From NCBI RefSeq assembly GCF_000718085.1, contig NZ_JOEC01000001.1, forward strand, positions 372,001-436,000: 64,000 bases of DNA, given 5' to 3'. Shown piece by piece: positions 50,753-58,636 of this stretch. Origin of the DNA: Mycetocola saprophilus (GTDB taxonomy: Bacteria > Actinomycetota > Actinomycetes > Actinomycetales > Microbacteriaceae). The notes under the pieces are model-generated. The model was not told the origin of the DNA, searched no databases, and was given only the letters and a program-made list of their open reading frames with translations. Both the position numbers and the translations under genes were made by a program. The first letter of the stretch is position 1. Each line of letters opens with the position of its first letter.

Positions 50753-51967
50753 ATGCGCGAATTGATGGATGTGGTTGTGACCGGGTTGGGAACCATTACC
50801 CCGCTCGGGACCGGCGTCGCCGAGACCTGGGAGGCGCTGCTGTCCGGTAAGTCCGGCATTCGTGTGGCGGATCACCTCGTGGAGGGGCTGGTTGCGGGCA
50901 CCCTGGCGGAGGATCCGGCCGAGCGCCTGACGCCGGTTCAGGCGAAGCGCCTGGACCGTTCCCAGCAGTCGGCGGTGGTGGCCGCCGCCGAGGCCTGGGC
51001 GGATTCCGGGCTCGTGGATCCCGACCCGGAGCGGTTGGCGGTGGCGATCGGTACCGGAATCGGCGGGGTCGAGTCGCTGCTGCATGAGCACGACGTGCTC
51101 GCGGCGTCGGGAGTGCGTCGGGTGTCGCCACGCACGGTGCCGATGCTGATGCCGAATGCGGCGGCCGCCGTGGTCAGCATCGAGTATGGGGCACAGGCGG
51201 GCGTCTATACGCCCGTGTCCGCCTGTTCCTCGGGGGCCGAGGCCATCGCGCTGGGTGCCCGTCTGATCCGGGCGGGGGAGGCCGATGTGGTCATCGTCGG
51301 CGGAACCGAGGCCGCGATCACCCCGATCACCGTGGCCGGGTTTACCCAGGCCCGCGCCCTGGCGAAGCCCACCGGGGATGCGGCGGATGCCTCGCGGCCG
51401 TTTGCCACCGACCGCAACGGCTTTGTGATCGGGGAGGGGGCGGCCGTGCTGATTCTGGAGAGTGCCGCGCATGCTGCTGCCCGCGGTGCCCGGGTGCACG
51501 CGGTGTTGGCCGGGGCGGGAATCGCCTCGGATGCGCACCATATGACCGCCCCGGCCCCCGATGGTCGCGGTCAGATCCAGGCCATGCGGCGTGCCCTGGC
51601 CCAGGCAGGCCTGGCACCGGATGAGGTGACCCACGTCAACGCGCATGCCACCGGTACCCCGGTCGGCGATATCGCCGAGGCGCGCGCGATCACCTCGGTG
51701 TTTGGTCCCGATATCGCGGTGACCGCGCCCAAGGGGGCGATCGGGCACCTGTTTGGTGGTGCCGGCGCAATCGAGGCGCTGCTGACCGTTCTCGCCGTTC
51801 GCGACGGGGTGATCCCACCCACGCGCAACCTCACCCCCGACACGGTGGACCCGGACATCGGCCTCGACATTGTCACCGAACGCCGCGACCTGCCCCAGCC
51901 CGCGGCCCTCAGCAACTCCTTCGGTTTCGGTGGCCAAAACGTGTCCCTGGTATTCACACGGCCCTAG
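50753..51967 (+). CDS. orphan 3-oxoacyl-ACP synthase II (FabF-like)
   Basis: A 404-residue condensing enzyme with the full Cys-His-His set: Cys in VSACSSGAEA, His in NAHATGTPVGD and His in KGAIGHLFGGAGA. The C-terminal NSFGFGGQN is diagnostic for KAS I/II. Actinobacteria usually encode their fatty acid genes together; here no acpP, fabD or fabH is adjacent, so this is a separately regulated copy. It may alter chain length or serve stress-induced lipid synthesis under the divergent TetR. Confidence 0.88.
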   Translation: MRELMDVVVTGLGTITPLGTGVAETWEALLSGKSGIRVADHLVEGLVAGTLAEDPAERLTPVQAKRLDRSQQSAVVAAAEAWADSGLVDPDPERLAVAIGTGIGGVESLLHEHDVLAASGVRRVSPRTVPMLMPNAAAAVVSIEYGAQAGVYTPVSACSSGAEAIALGARLIRAGEADVVIVGGTEAAITPITVAGFTQARALAKPTGDAADASRPFATDRNGFVIGEGAAVLILESAAHAAARGARVHAVLAGAGIASDAHHMTAPAPDGRGQIQAMRRALAQAGLAPDEVTHVNAHATGTPVGDIAEARAITSVFGPDIAVTAPKGAIGHLFGGAGAIEALLTVLAVRDGVIPPTRNLTPDTVDPDIGLDIVTERRDLPQPAALSNSFGFGGQNVSLVFTRP

Positions 51968-51975
51968 ACGGGCCA

Positions 51976-52003
51976 GCCCCGCCCCGGAACTCCGGGACGG
52001 GGC
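51976..52003. terminator. hairpin between converging fabF and siderophore lipoprotein genes
   Basis: GCCCCG-C-CCCGG (51976-51987) pairs with CCGGG-A-CGGGGC (51992-52003) around AACT, with one mismatch. It lies nine bases behind fabF and 22 bases past the opposing gene's stop, so it can serve both. Confidence 0.7.
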
Positions 52004-52025
52004 ACATTCGCCGGGGTGCCCGGCG

Positions 52026-52997
52026 CTACTTGATCTTCTTCAGGGCCGACTCGATCGAGTCGATGATGCCCAGGGAATCGGAGTAGGAGCCCGAGAGGAA
52101 GTCCTGGGTCCCGATGCTCAGGCCCGCCTTGACCGCGGGCAGCTCCTGATAGCCCGGGAGGGCAAACAGCTTGGCGATGTTATTGGCCGGGGTGCCGTCG
52201 TTGTTTTCGTAGTAGACGATTGCATCGGCGTCACTCAGCAGATCGGTGCGCTCATACGACACCGACTGGTTCTGACCGGCCGGGGTCCCCGCGGTGGCCG
52301 AGGCGAACTTTGCGCCGAGGGCGCTCAGCACGGTGCCCACCTGGGTCTTATCCGAGTAGATCCAGTAGTTGCCGTCGTCAAAGCCGCCCTGGATGATGGC
52401 CCACTTGGTTTTTGCCAGCTGATCCGCATACGTCTTGGAGACCTCGGCAATGCGGTCGTCGTAGCGCTTCTTGAGCTCGGTCAGCTTGGGTTCGGCGTTG
52501 ATGTAGTCGGCGGTGTAGGCGGGATACGTGGCCCAGGTGCTCTTCTCATCGAACGGGGCAAACACGGTCGGAGCGATCGCCTCAAGCTTGGGATACACAT
52601 CGCGCAGGTAGGGCACGTCCACGCCGATAATCAGGTCGGGCTTGAGGGCGGCAATCTTTTCCAGGTTGACCTTTCCGCCCTGCACCACCTTTTCGATCGG
52701 CTCCCAGCGCTTGAGGTAGCGCTGGGGAACGTATTCGGCGCCGGCGTCTTCGACACCCACCGGGGTGATCCCGAAGTCCAGCAGCGACTCGGTGCTGAAG
52801 GAGTGGATCGAGACGATCCGCTTCGGGTGTGCGGGTATTTTGACCGACCCGTTGGCGGTGCTCACCGAACGTGTGGCGGCGGATGCCGAGGCATCCTCGC
52901 CGCCGGGGGCGCTGGTGCTGCAGGCGGCGAGTGCCAGGGCGAGAGCCGCGCCACCCAGCGCGAGCAGCGTCTTACGAAATCGGAACTGTGTGTTCAT
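52026..52997 (-). CDS. iron-siderophore ABC transporter binding lipoprotein
   Basis: A 323-residue extracytoplasmic binding protein. The signal peptide ends in LAAC (about residue 26, lipid-modified Cys). The mature part has the two-lobed FhuD/BtuF outline: KIPAHPKRIVSIHSFSTESLLDFGI, then IAALKPDLIIGVD, and a long connecting helix. ATG 52997 follows AAGGA closely. It is the last gene of a minus-strand operon after two FecCD permeases. Ligand is probably a ferric hydroxamate or catecholate siderophore, inferred from family and iron-box context. Confidence 0.9.
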   Translation of the reverse strand: MNTQFRFRKTLLALGGAALALALAACSTSAPGGEDASASAATRSVSTANGSVKIPAHPKRIVSIHSFSTESLLDFGITPVGVEDAGAEYVPQRYLKRWEPIEKVVQGGKVNLEKIAALKPDLIIGVDVPYLRDVYPKLEAIAPTVFAPFDEKSTWATYPAYTADYINAEPKLTELKKRYDDRIAEVSKTYADQLAKTKWAIIQGGFDDGNYWIYSDKTQVGTVLSALGAKFASATAGTPAGQNQSVSYERTDLLSDADAIVYYENNDGTPANNIAKLFALPGYQELPAVKAGLSIGTQDFLSGSYSDSLGIIDSIESALKKIK

Positions 52998-53038
52998 GGG
53001 TCCTTCGATCGGGGGTTGGGGGATAGAAATTCTGAGGG

Positions 53039-54145
53039 TTAGCGGCGTCGGCCCTCGGCCACCAGCAGCCACACAAAGTAGCCACCGCCGAGGATCACCG
53101 TGACCAGGCCCACGGGCACCGGGTCGGGCAGCGCGTGCTGGGCGATCGCGTCGGCGGTGAGGAGGAGGGCGGCACCGGTCAGCGCGGAGGGGAGAAAGGT
53201 GATGCCCGCGGCACCGGCAAGACGTCGGGCGATCTGCGGGGCCGCCAGCGCCACAAATGCGATCGGCCCGGAAAAGGAGGTCACCAGGGCGCTCAGTCCA
53301 ACTCCGATGATGATCGCCAGCAGCCGGGTGCGCTCCACCGCGACACCGAGCTGGGCCCCCGCATCATCGCCGAGCTCCAGCAGACCGAGCGCCGGGGTGA
53401 TCAGGATCGCCGCGAGAAACAGCACCAGCAGCGGGATGATCGCGATGCTCAGCTGATCCATTCCCGATCTATCCAGCGACCCCGCACCCCAGAATCCGGC
53501 ATTCACGGCCTGCTGGGTATCGGCGTGCAGGATCAGCCAGGTATTGACCGAGGTCAGCATCGCGGTGACGCCGATGCCCACCACGATCAGCCGAAATCCC
53601 ACCATCCCGTTGCGATACGCCAGCACGTACACGGCGGCGGCCGTCAGCAGCCCGCCGATGACCGCGCCCGCGGCGGTGGTGACTCCGCCGGGGAGGTTCA
53701 GCACCAGCATCACGATCAGCGCGCCGGTGTAGGCGCCGGTATCGAACCCGATGATGTCCGGGCTGCCCAGCGGGTTGCGGGTGAGGGACTGGAAAATCGC
53801 GCCGGAAAGGCCCAGTGCCGCGCCGAAGAGCAGCGCGGTGAGGACACGGGGGAGGCGCCACTCCAGCACAATCGTGGATTCGATTCCGGTTGCGTGCCCA
53901 AACAGCGCGCCCGCCACCTGCCCGATGCTCAGGATGTAGTCGCCGGTGGCCAGCGAAAAGACGCCCACGACGACGGCCATGAGGAGGAGCCCGGCGACCG
54001 CGATCAGCGTACGACGTGGTATCCGCAACGAGAGCCCTCGGGTGCGCCAGACCAGGTGCACGGGAGGCTTCACGGCCCGCATCGACCGCCGCCGGGTCCA
54101 CCAAACCGCCCTGCCCGCCGCGCGCCGTGTGTCGATCCGGCTCAC
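53039..54145 (-). CDS. FecCD-type siderophore permease (second subunit)
   Basis: A 368-residue permease with about ten helices. Family marks are WRLPRVLTALLFGAALGLSGAIFQSLTRNPLGSPDIIG and PIAFVALAAPQIARRL, the latter contacting the ATPase. GTG 54145 overlaps the stop of the preceding permease gene (GTGA); the further upstream frame lies inside that gene. It pairs with the product of 54142-55203 as a heterodimer. Confidence 0.92.
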   Translation of the reverse strand: MSRIDTRRAAGRAVWWTRRRSMRAVKPPVHLVWRTRGLSLRIPRRTLIAVAGLLLMAVVVGVFSLATGDYILSIGQVAGALFGHATGIESTIVLEWRLPRVLTALLFGAALGLSGAIFQSLTRNPLGSPDIIGFDTGAYTGALIVMLVLNLPGGVTTAAGAVIGGLLTAAAVYVLAYRNGMVGFRLIVVGIGVTAMLTSVNTWLILHADTQQAVNAGFWGAGSLDRSGMDQLSIAIIPLLVLFLAAILITPALGLLELGDDAGAQLGVAVERTRLLAIIIGVGLSALVTSFSGPIAFVALAAPQIARRLAGAAGITFLPSALTGAALLLTADAIAQHALPDPVPVGLVTVILGGGYFVWLLVAEGRRR

Positions 54146-55203
54146 AGCGCGGCCACCCGGGAGCGGCGCACCAGCAGGATCAGCACCGGTGCCCCGACAA
54201 ACGCGGTCACCAGCCCCACCGGTAGCTCGGCCGGCTGCATCAGAACGCGTCCGGCCACATCCGCGGCGAGCAGGAGGCACGGGCCCAGCACCACTGAGTA
54301 GGCGAGAATCCAGCCCTGCGCGGGTCCCACGATCGCCCGGGCGACGTGGGGAATCATCAGCCCCACAAATGCGATCGGCCCCACCAGCGCGGTCGCGGAT
54401 CCCGCCAGCAGGGTGACCGCAAAAATCGCCAGGGTGCGGGTGATGTTCGCCCGGGTGCCGAGCGAGGTGGCCACATCGTCCCCGATCGCGAGGGCGTTGA
54501 GCCCGCGGGAGGCGATGACCGCCAGCAGGATGCCGATCACGATCACCGGACCCACCGCCACGGCCGCCGACAGAGGCTGGGCGAGCAGGCTCCCCGAGCC
54601 CCAGCCGGCCATCTTCTGAAAGGTCGAGGGGTGGTCAAGCTGAATCGTCGAGGAGATACCGCCGAGCACCGCGGCCACCCCCACCCCCGCCAGGGTCATC
54701 CGCAGCGCGGTGGCCCCCTCGCGGGCGCTGGCTCCGATCATCCACACCACCACGGTCGCGATAATCGCGCCGGCCAGGGCCAGCCAGAGGTATTGTCCGA
54801 TCGCGCTCATCCCGAAAAACGCGACGCCGATCGTGACCGCCAGCGCGGCCCCGGCGTTCACCCCGAGGATGCCCGGGTCGGCCAGCGGGTTGCGGGTGAA
54901 CGCCTGGATCACGCCGCCGGCCACGCCGAGGGCCGCCCCGGCCAGCAGGCCAAGCACCGTGCGCGGGACACGCAGCCCGGTGATGATCGCCCCGTCGTCG
55001 AAGTGGTCGGGGTCGATCAGTGTCGGCAAAATATGGGCGAGGGGGACCGGTTTGGCGCCGATCGCGATGCTTGCAGCACACAGCGCCACCAGGGCGCAGG
55101 TGGCAAGAATCAGCCAGCCGAGGCGTCGCCCCAGGCGGACGCGGGTGCGCGCAGTCGGCACCGGTGCGGGGGTTGCCGAACGAGCGGGAGAATCGAACAA
55201 CAC
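54142..55203 (-). CDS. FecCD-type siderophore permease (first subunit)
   Basis: A 353-residue permease with ten predicted helices, RVPRTVLGLLAGAALGVAGGVIQAFTRNPLADPGILG and the ATPase-contact loop IAFVGLMIPHVAR. GTG 55203 is the first good start, 45 bases downstream of a 12-bp iron-box-like palindrome. It leads a permease-permease-lipoprotein operon with no ATPase gene; a stand-alone FhuC-type ATPase elsewhere must energise it. Confidence 0.92.
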   Translation of the reverse strand: MLFDSPARSATPAPVPTARTRVRLGRRLGWLILATCALVALCAASIAIGAKPVPLAHILPTLIDPDHFDDGAIITGLRVPRTVLGLLAGAALGVAGGVIQAFTRNPLADPGILGVNAGAALAVTIGVAFFGMSAIGQYLWLALAGAIIATVVVWMIGASAREGATALRMTLAGVGVAAVLGGISSTIQLDHPSTFQKMAGWGSGSLLAQPLSAAVAVGPVIVIGILLAVIASRGLNALAIGDDVATSLGTRANITRTLAIFAVTLLAGSATALVGPIAFVGLMIPHVARAIVGPAQGWILAYSVVLGPCLLLAADVAGRVLMQPAELPVGLVTAFVGAPVLILLVRRSRVAAL

Positions 55204-55247
55204 AAACAGCTTTCTGCGTGGAGAGGATGCCGAAGCAAAATATTGCT

Positions 55248-55259
55248 AAGGCTAGCCTT
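55248..55259 (-). promoter_or_regulatory. iron-box-like palindrome (DtxR/IdeR type)
   Basis: AAGGCTAGCCTT is a perfect 12-bp palindrome, agreeing with the core AGG(C/T)TA(A/G)CCT of actinobacterial DtxR/IdeR sites. It lies just upstream of the siderophore permease operon, consistent with repression in high iron. Confidence 0.8.
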
Positions 55260-55406
55260 GCCTTGCTGTTCCAACGATATTTGTCCACTCTCGAGGGGAC
55301 AAGAGTGTCGAGTGCCAATGTGTGTTGTTGATCCGACGCGAGCTGGCGGATCCGCGATATTCACGGGTGCGGATGCCGTGTCCGGGGTGCCCGAGGGCGC
55401 AAAACA

Positions 55407-55441
55407 CCCCTGCCTGGCGCGATAAACCGGCCGGGCAGGGG
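55407..55441 (-). terminator. terminator of the alcohol dehydrogenase gene
   Basis: CCCCTGCC (55407-55414) pairs with GGCAGGGG (55434-55441); on the minus strand the stem is followed by TGTTTTGC. It starts ten bases past the dehydrogenase stop. Confidence 0.7.
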
Positions 55442-55450
55442 CGAAATGAT

Positions 55451-56488
55451 CTACGGCTTGACCAGGACCTTGAGTGCGCGGCGCTCGTCCATGGCCACAT
55501 AGCCCGAGGGGACATCCTCGATCGAGACGGTCATATCAAAGACCCGACCCGGGTTGACGGTGCCATCCAGCACCAGCGGCAGGAGCGTGTCGATGTACTT
55601 GCGGACCGGTGCGACGCCGCCGGTCAGGGTCACATTCGGGCGGAAGAGCACGCGGCCCGCGGGGGCCTCGACATACTGGGGCACACCCACGCGGCTGATC
55701 GCGCCGCCGGGACGGACCACTCCGAGTGCCTGCTCATACGCGGGGAGGAAGCCCACGGCCTCCAGGACGCGGTGGGCACCGTGGCCGCCCGAGAGCTCGC
55801 GCACCTGGGCGATGCCCTCCTCGCCACGGGCGGACACCACGTCGGTGGCCCCGAACTCGCGGCCCAGGTTGGTGCGGGCCTCGTGGCGTCCCATCAGGAT
55901 GATCTTCTCGGCACCCAGCTGCTTGGCCGAGAGGACCGCGAGCAGCCCCACGGCGCCGTCGCCGATGACCACGACGGTCTCGCCCGGTCGCACCCCCGCG
56001 GTGATGGCCGCGTGGTAGCCGGTGCCGTAGACATCGGACAGGGTGAGTAGGGAGGGGAGCAGGTCGGAGTCCTCGGTGATGCCGGGAACCGGGATCAGGG
56101 TGCCATCGGCCTGGGGGACCCGGGTGGCCTCGCCCTGACCGCCGCCCACGTTCTCATCGCCCCAGTCGCCGCCGTGCAGGCACGAGGTAAACAGGCCCTC
56201 GCGGCAGAATTCGCAGGTACCGTCCGACCACACAAAGGGAGCGATCACGAAGTCGCCGCGGGACACCGTCCGCACGGCCGAGCCGGTGTCTTCAACCACG
56301 CCGATGAACTCGTGACCGATCGCACGCGGGTCGCTTCCCGCCGGCTTGTTGTGGAAGGGGTGTAGGTCCGAGCCGCAGATACAGGCGCGGACGATGCGGA
56401 CAATGGCGTCGGTGGGTTCGAGGATGACGGGGTCGGGAACGGTCTCGACCCGAACATCGCCGGCTCCATGAATTATCGTTGCGCGCAT
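55451..56488 (-). CDS. zinc-dependent alcohol dehydrogenase (MDR superfamily)
   Basis: A 345-residue medium-chain dehydrogenase. Catalytic zinc ligands are in CICGSDLHP and GHEF; structural zinc Cys are in TCEFCREGLFTSC. The Rossmann motif is VVIGDGAVGLLA (about residue 175), followed by RHEART, suggesting NAD(P) binding. It is probably the class acting on small aldehydes or polyols. ATG 56488. It is monocistronic, divergent from the second Opp-type operon. Confidence 0.9.
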   Translation of the reverse strand: MRATIIHGAGDVRVETVPDPVILEPTDAIVRIVRACICGSDLHPFHNKPAGSDPRAIGHEFIGVVEDTGSAVRTVSRGDFVIAPFVWSDGTCEFCREGLFTSCLHGGDWGDENVGGGQGEATRVPQADGTLIPVPGITEDSDLLPSLLTLSDVYGTGYHAAITAGVRPGETVVVIGDGAVGLLAVLSAKQLGAEKIILMGRHEARTNLGREFGATDVVSARGEEGIAQVRELSGGHGAHRVLEAVGFLPAYEQALGVVRPGGAISRVGVPQYVEAPAGRVLFRPNVTLTGGVAPVRKYIDTLLPLVLDGTVNPGRVFDMTVSIEDVPSGYVAMDERRALKVLVKP

Positions 56489-56758
56489 GACTGCTCCTTT
56501 TGTGTCGCGGTCCCCTCGCGGGAGGCACCTCCTCCATTAGACCGCGAACCGCGCAAAACACGAAGTCTGTCCTGAATGTCCGCAAGTGGGTCCGAACGGG
56601 TTTTCGCAGGATTTTCCCGAGATTGCGGGCAACGATGCCCTCGGATAACACCGGACCGCTATACCGGGAGCGGGGATTTTCGTAGTGTCGCCCGCAGGGT
56701 CTTTGCATCGAAGCGTGGGCCCTTCCGGCGATGATGCTCGAGAAAAGAGGGACCGTCC

Positions 56759-58423
56759 ATGTCGACAAGACGCAGGAGAAAGTTCGCAGCCCTGATGGCG
56801 GTGGTCGCCGCGGCGGCGCTGGTGCTCAGCGGGTGCGCCGACGGCGGGGGAGGCAAGGCGGGGGCCGACCGCCCGCTCCGCGTCTGGTCGGGGGCTACCT
56901 CACCGATCGCCAATAACTTCAACCCGTTTGCGCCGGGCTCGGCCGCCCACTTCACCTACGGCGTGATCTACGAACCGCTGTTCTTTTTCAACCAGCTCGC
57001 CGATGAAAAACCCACCGGTCTGATCGGCGACTCGTATGAGTTCAACGCCGACGGGACGGTACTGACCGTGGCGATTAAACCCGATCAGAAGTGGTCCGAT
57101 GGTACGCCGCTCACGGCGCAGGATGTGGCGTTCTCGTTTGGATACGGCTCCAATAAGTCCGAGAAGTTGGTGTCGGCGGTGGCCGAGGGTGACACGACCG
57201 TGGTGCTCTCCTATGCGGTGCCGCAGTTCACCGCGGCACCTCAGATCTTGGGGGCGACGTGGATCATCCCCGAGCGCATCTGGTCGAGCATCACCGACTT
57301 CGCCACCGAGACCAACCAAAAGCCGATCGGTTCGGGACCCTATGTGCTGAAAAATGCCACCGATGCGTCCTACACCGTCGAGGCCAATCCGAACTTCCGC
57401 GACGGGGCTCCCGCGGTGAAGACCGTGCAGAACATCGCGATCGATTCCAACCAGTCGGCGGAAGATCTCTTGAAGACGGGCAAGATCGACTGGGCCGGGC
57501 AGTTCATCGCCAACCCCAAATCGATCACCTCGGGCGGAACCATTTCGAGCCTCAATCAGCAGCAGGATCCGACGGTCCTGCTCACGTGCTCCTCGACCGA
57601 GCTGGGATGTACCGGACCGCAAACCGATCCGGCCGTGCGCCGAGCCATCAACGTGGCCATCGACCGCGGCGAGATCGGGTCCAAGGCGTTTGCCGGCCAG
57701 TCGGGCGTGGTGTCCCCCTCGTTCGCGCTGCTGCCGCGGGATAAGAAGTGGGTGACGGATCCGAAACTTGAAACCAGCCCGCAGAAGGCCAATGCGGCCG
57801 AGGCCGGATCGATTCTGGAGGCCGCCGGTTATGTTCGGAGTGCCGACGGGGTGTTCGCCAAGGAGGGGAAGTCGATCGAGATCGATCTGTTCTCCCCGGA
57901 TGGATGGACCGACTATAACGACGCGGCCAAGCTGATCAGTGAGCAGGCGGCGGCCGCGGGAATCCGGATCAAGAATCGCACGGTGTCCCTGGCCGAGTAC
58001 TGGACCCCGACCACCAACGGAAACTTCCAGATGGCGCTGTACGGTGCGCCGCAGTCCCTGGTTGCCGACCCGTATTCGAACTACGAGCGCTTCTTCGCGA
58101 CCGCCTCCACGGCGCCGGTCGGCCAGCCGCCGGCCACGGGCCTGAATCTGGCGCGCTACAGCAACCCCATCGTGGACACGGCGGTGGCGGAGGCCGGCGC
58201 GACCCAGGACGAGGGAATCAAGAAGGCCGCCTACGCCCGCATTCAGACCGAGATCGCGCGTGACCTGCCGTATATCCCGGTGGTCCTCAACGCGAGCATG
58301 GCGTTTTTCAATACCCGCGATTTCAACGGTTGGCCCGGCGATTCGCGGCCCTACGCGGCACCGTTGCCCTACCTGGCCACGGCTTCGGGGGTGGTGTTGT
58401 CCCGGCTGAGGCCGGCGAAGTAG
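56759..58423 (+). CDS. ABC solute-binding lipoprotein, family 5 (first paralog)
   Basis: A 554-residue lipoprotein with signal peptide and lipobox VLSGC (Cys26). The mature part opens DRPLRVWSG and continues with NNFNPF, FNADGTVLTVAIKPDQKWSDGTPL and AVRRAINVAIDR, the family 5 pattern. It aligns throughout with the next gene's product but uses less biased codons. ATG 56759 is used. It belongs to an operon-like set with two permeases and two ATPases. Ligand unknown; oligosaccharide or peptide. Confidence 0.88.
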   Translation: MSTRRRRKFAALMAVVAAAALVLSGCADGGGGKAGADRPLRVWSGATSPIANNFNPFAPGSAAHFTYGVIYEPLFFFNQLADEKPTGLIGDSYEFNADGTVLTVAIKPDQKWSDGTPLTAQDVAFSFGYGSNKSEKLVSAVAEGDTTVVLSYAVPQFTAAPQILGATWIIPERIWSSITDFATETNQKPIGSGPYVLKNATDASYTVEANPNFRDGAPAVKTVQNIAIDSNQSAEDLLKTGKIDWAGQFIANPKSITSGGTISSLNQQQDPTVLLTCSSTELGCTGPQTDPAVRRAINVAIDRGEIGSKAFAGQSGVVSPSFALLPRDKKWVTDPKLETSPQKANAAEAGSILEAAGYVRSADGVFAKEGKSIEIDLFSPDGWTDYNDAAKLISEQAAAAGIRIKNRTVSLAEYWTPTTNGNFQMALYGAPQSLVADPYSNYERFFATASTAPVGQPPATGLNLARYSNPIVDTAVAEAGATQDEGIKKAAYARIQTEIARDLPYIPVVLNASMAFFNTRDFNGWPGDSRPYAAPLPYLATASGVVLSRLRPAK

Positions 58424-58428
58424 TGGCG

Positions 58429-58454
58429 GGCCCCGCGCCCGCGGGTGCGGGGCC
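58429..58454 (+). terminator. hairpin between the two binding-protein genes
   Basis: GGCCCCGC (58429-58436) pairs with GCGGGGCC (58447-58454), starting six bases past the first lipoprotein stop. There is no U-run, but with a promoter downstream it suggests at least partial separation of the two genes. Confidence 0.55.
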
Positions 58455-58527
58455 GTTCCGGAAACATGATGAACACACAAGGGTGATTGCGAAACATAAT
58501 CGTGACCGGAAATAAACAAGAAAGTGC

Positions 58528-58554
58528 TTTACTAGAAACCCCTTTTCCTATAAT
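58528..58554 (+). promoter_or_regulatory. promoter of the second binding-protein gene
   Basis: A perfect TATAAT (58549-58554) is preceded by TTTACT (58528-58533) with a 15-base spacer; TGCTTT with 18 is an alternative. The start of transcription would give a leader of about 75 bases before ATG 58637. Confidence 0.6.
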
Positions 58555-58636
58555 CTCCTGAGAACAGACAGCAAGGATGCTGTCGAGCAACACCTTTCAC
58601 CATCCAGCTCTAACGCTCATGAGAAGAGGTTTTACT

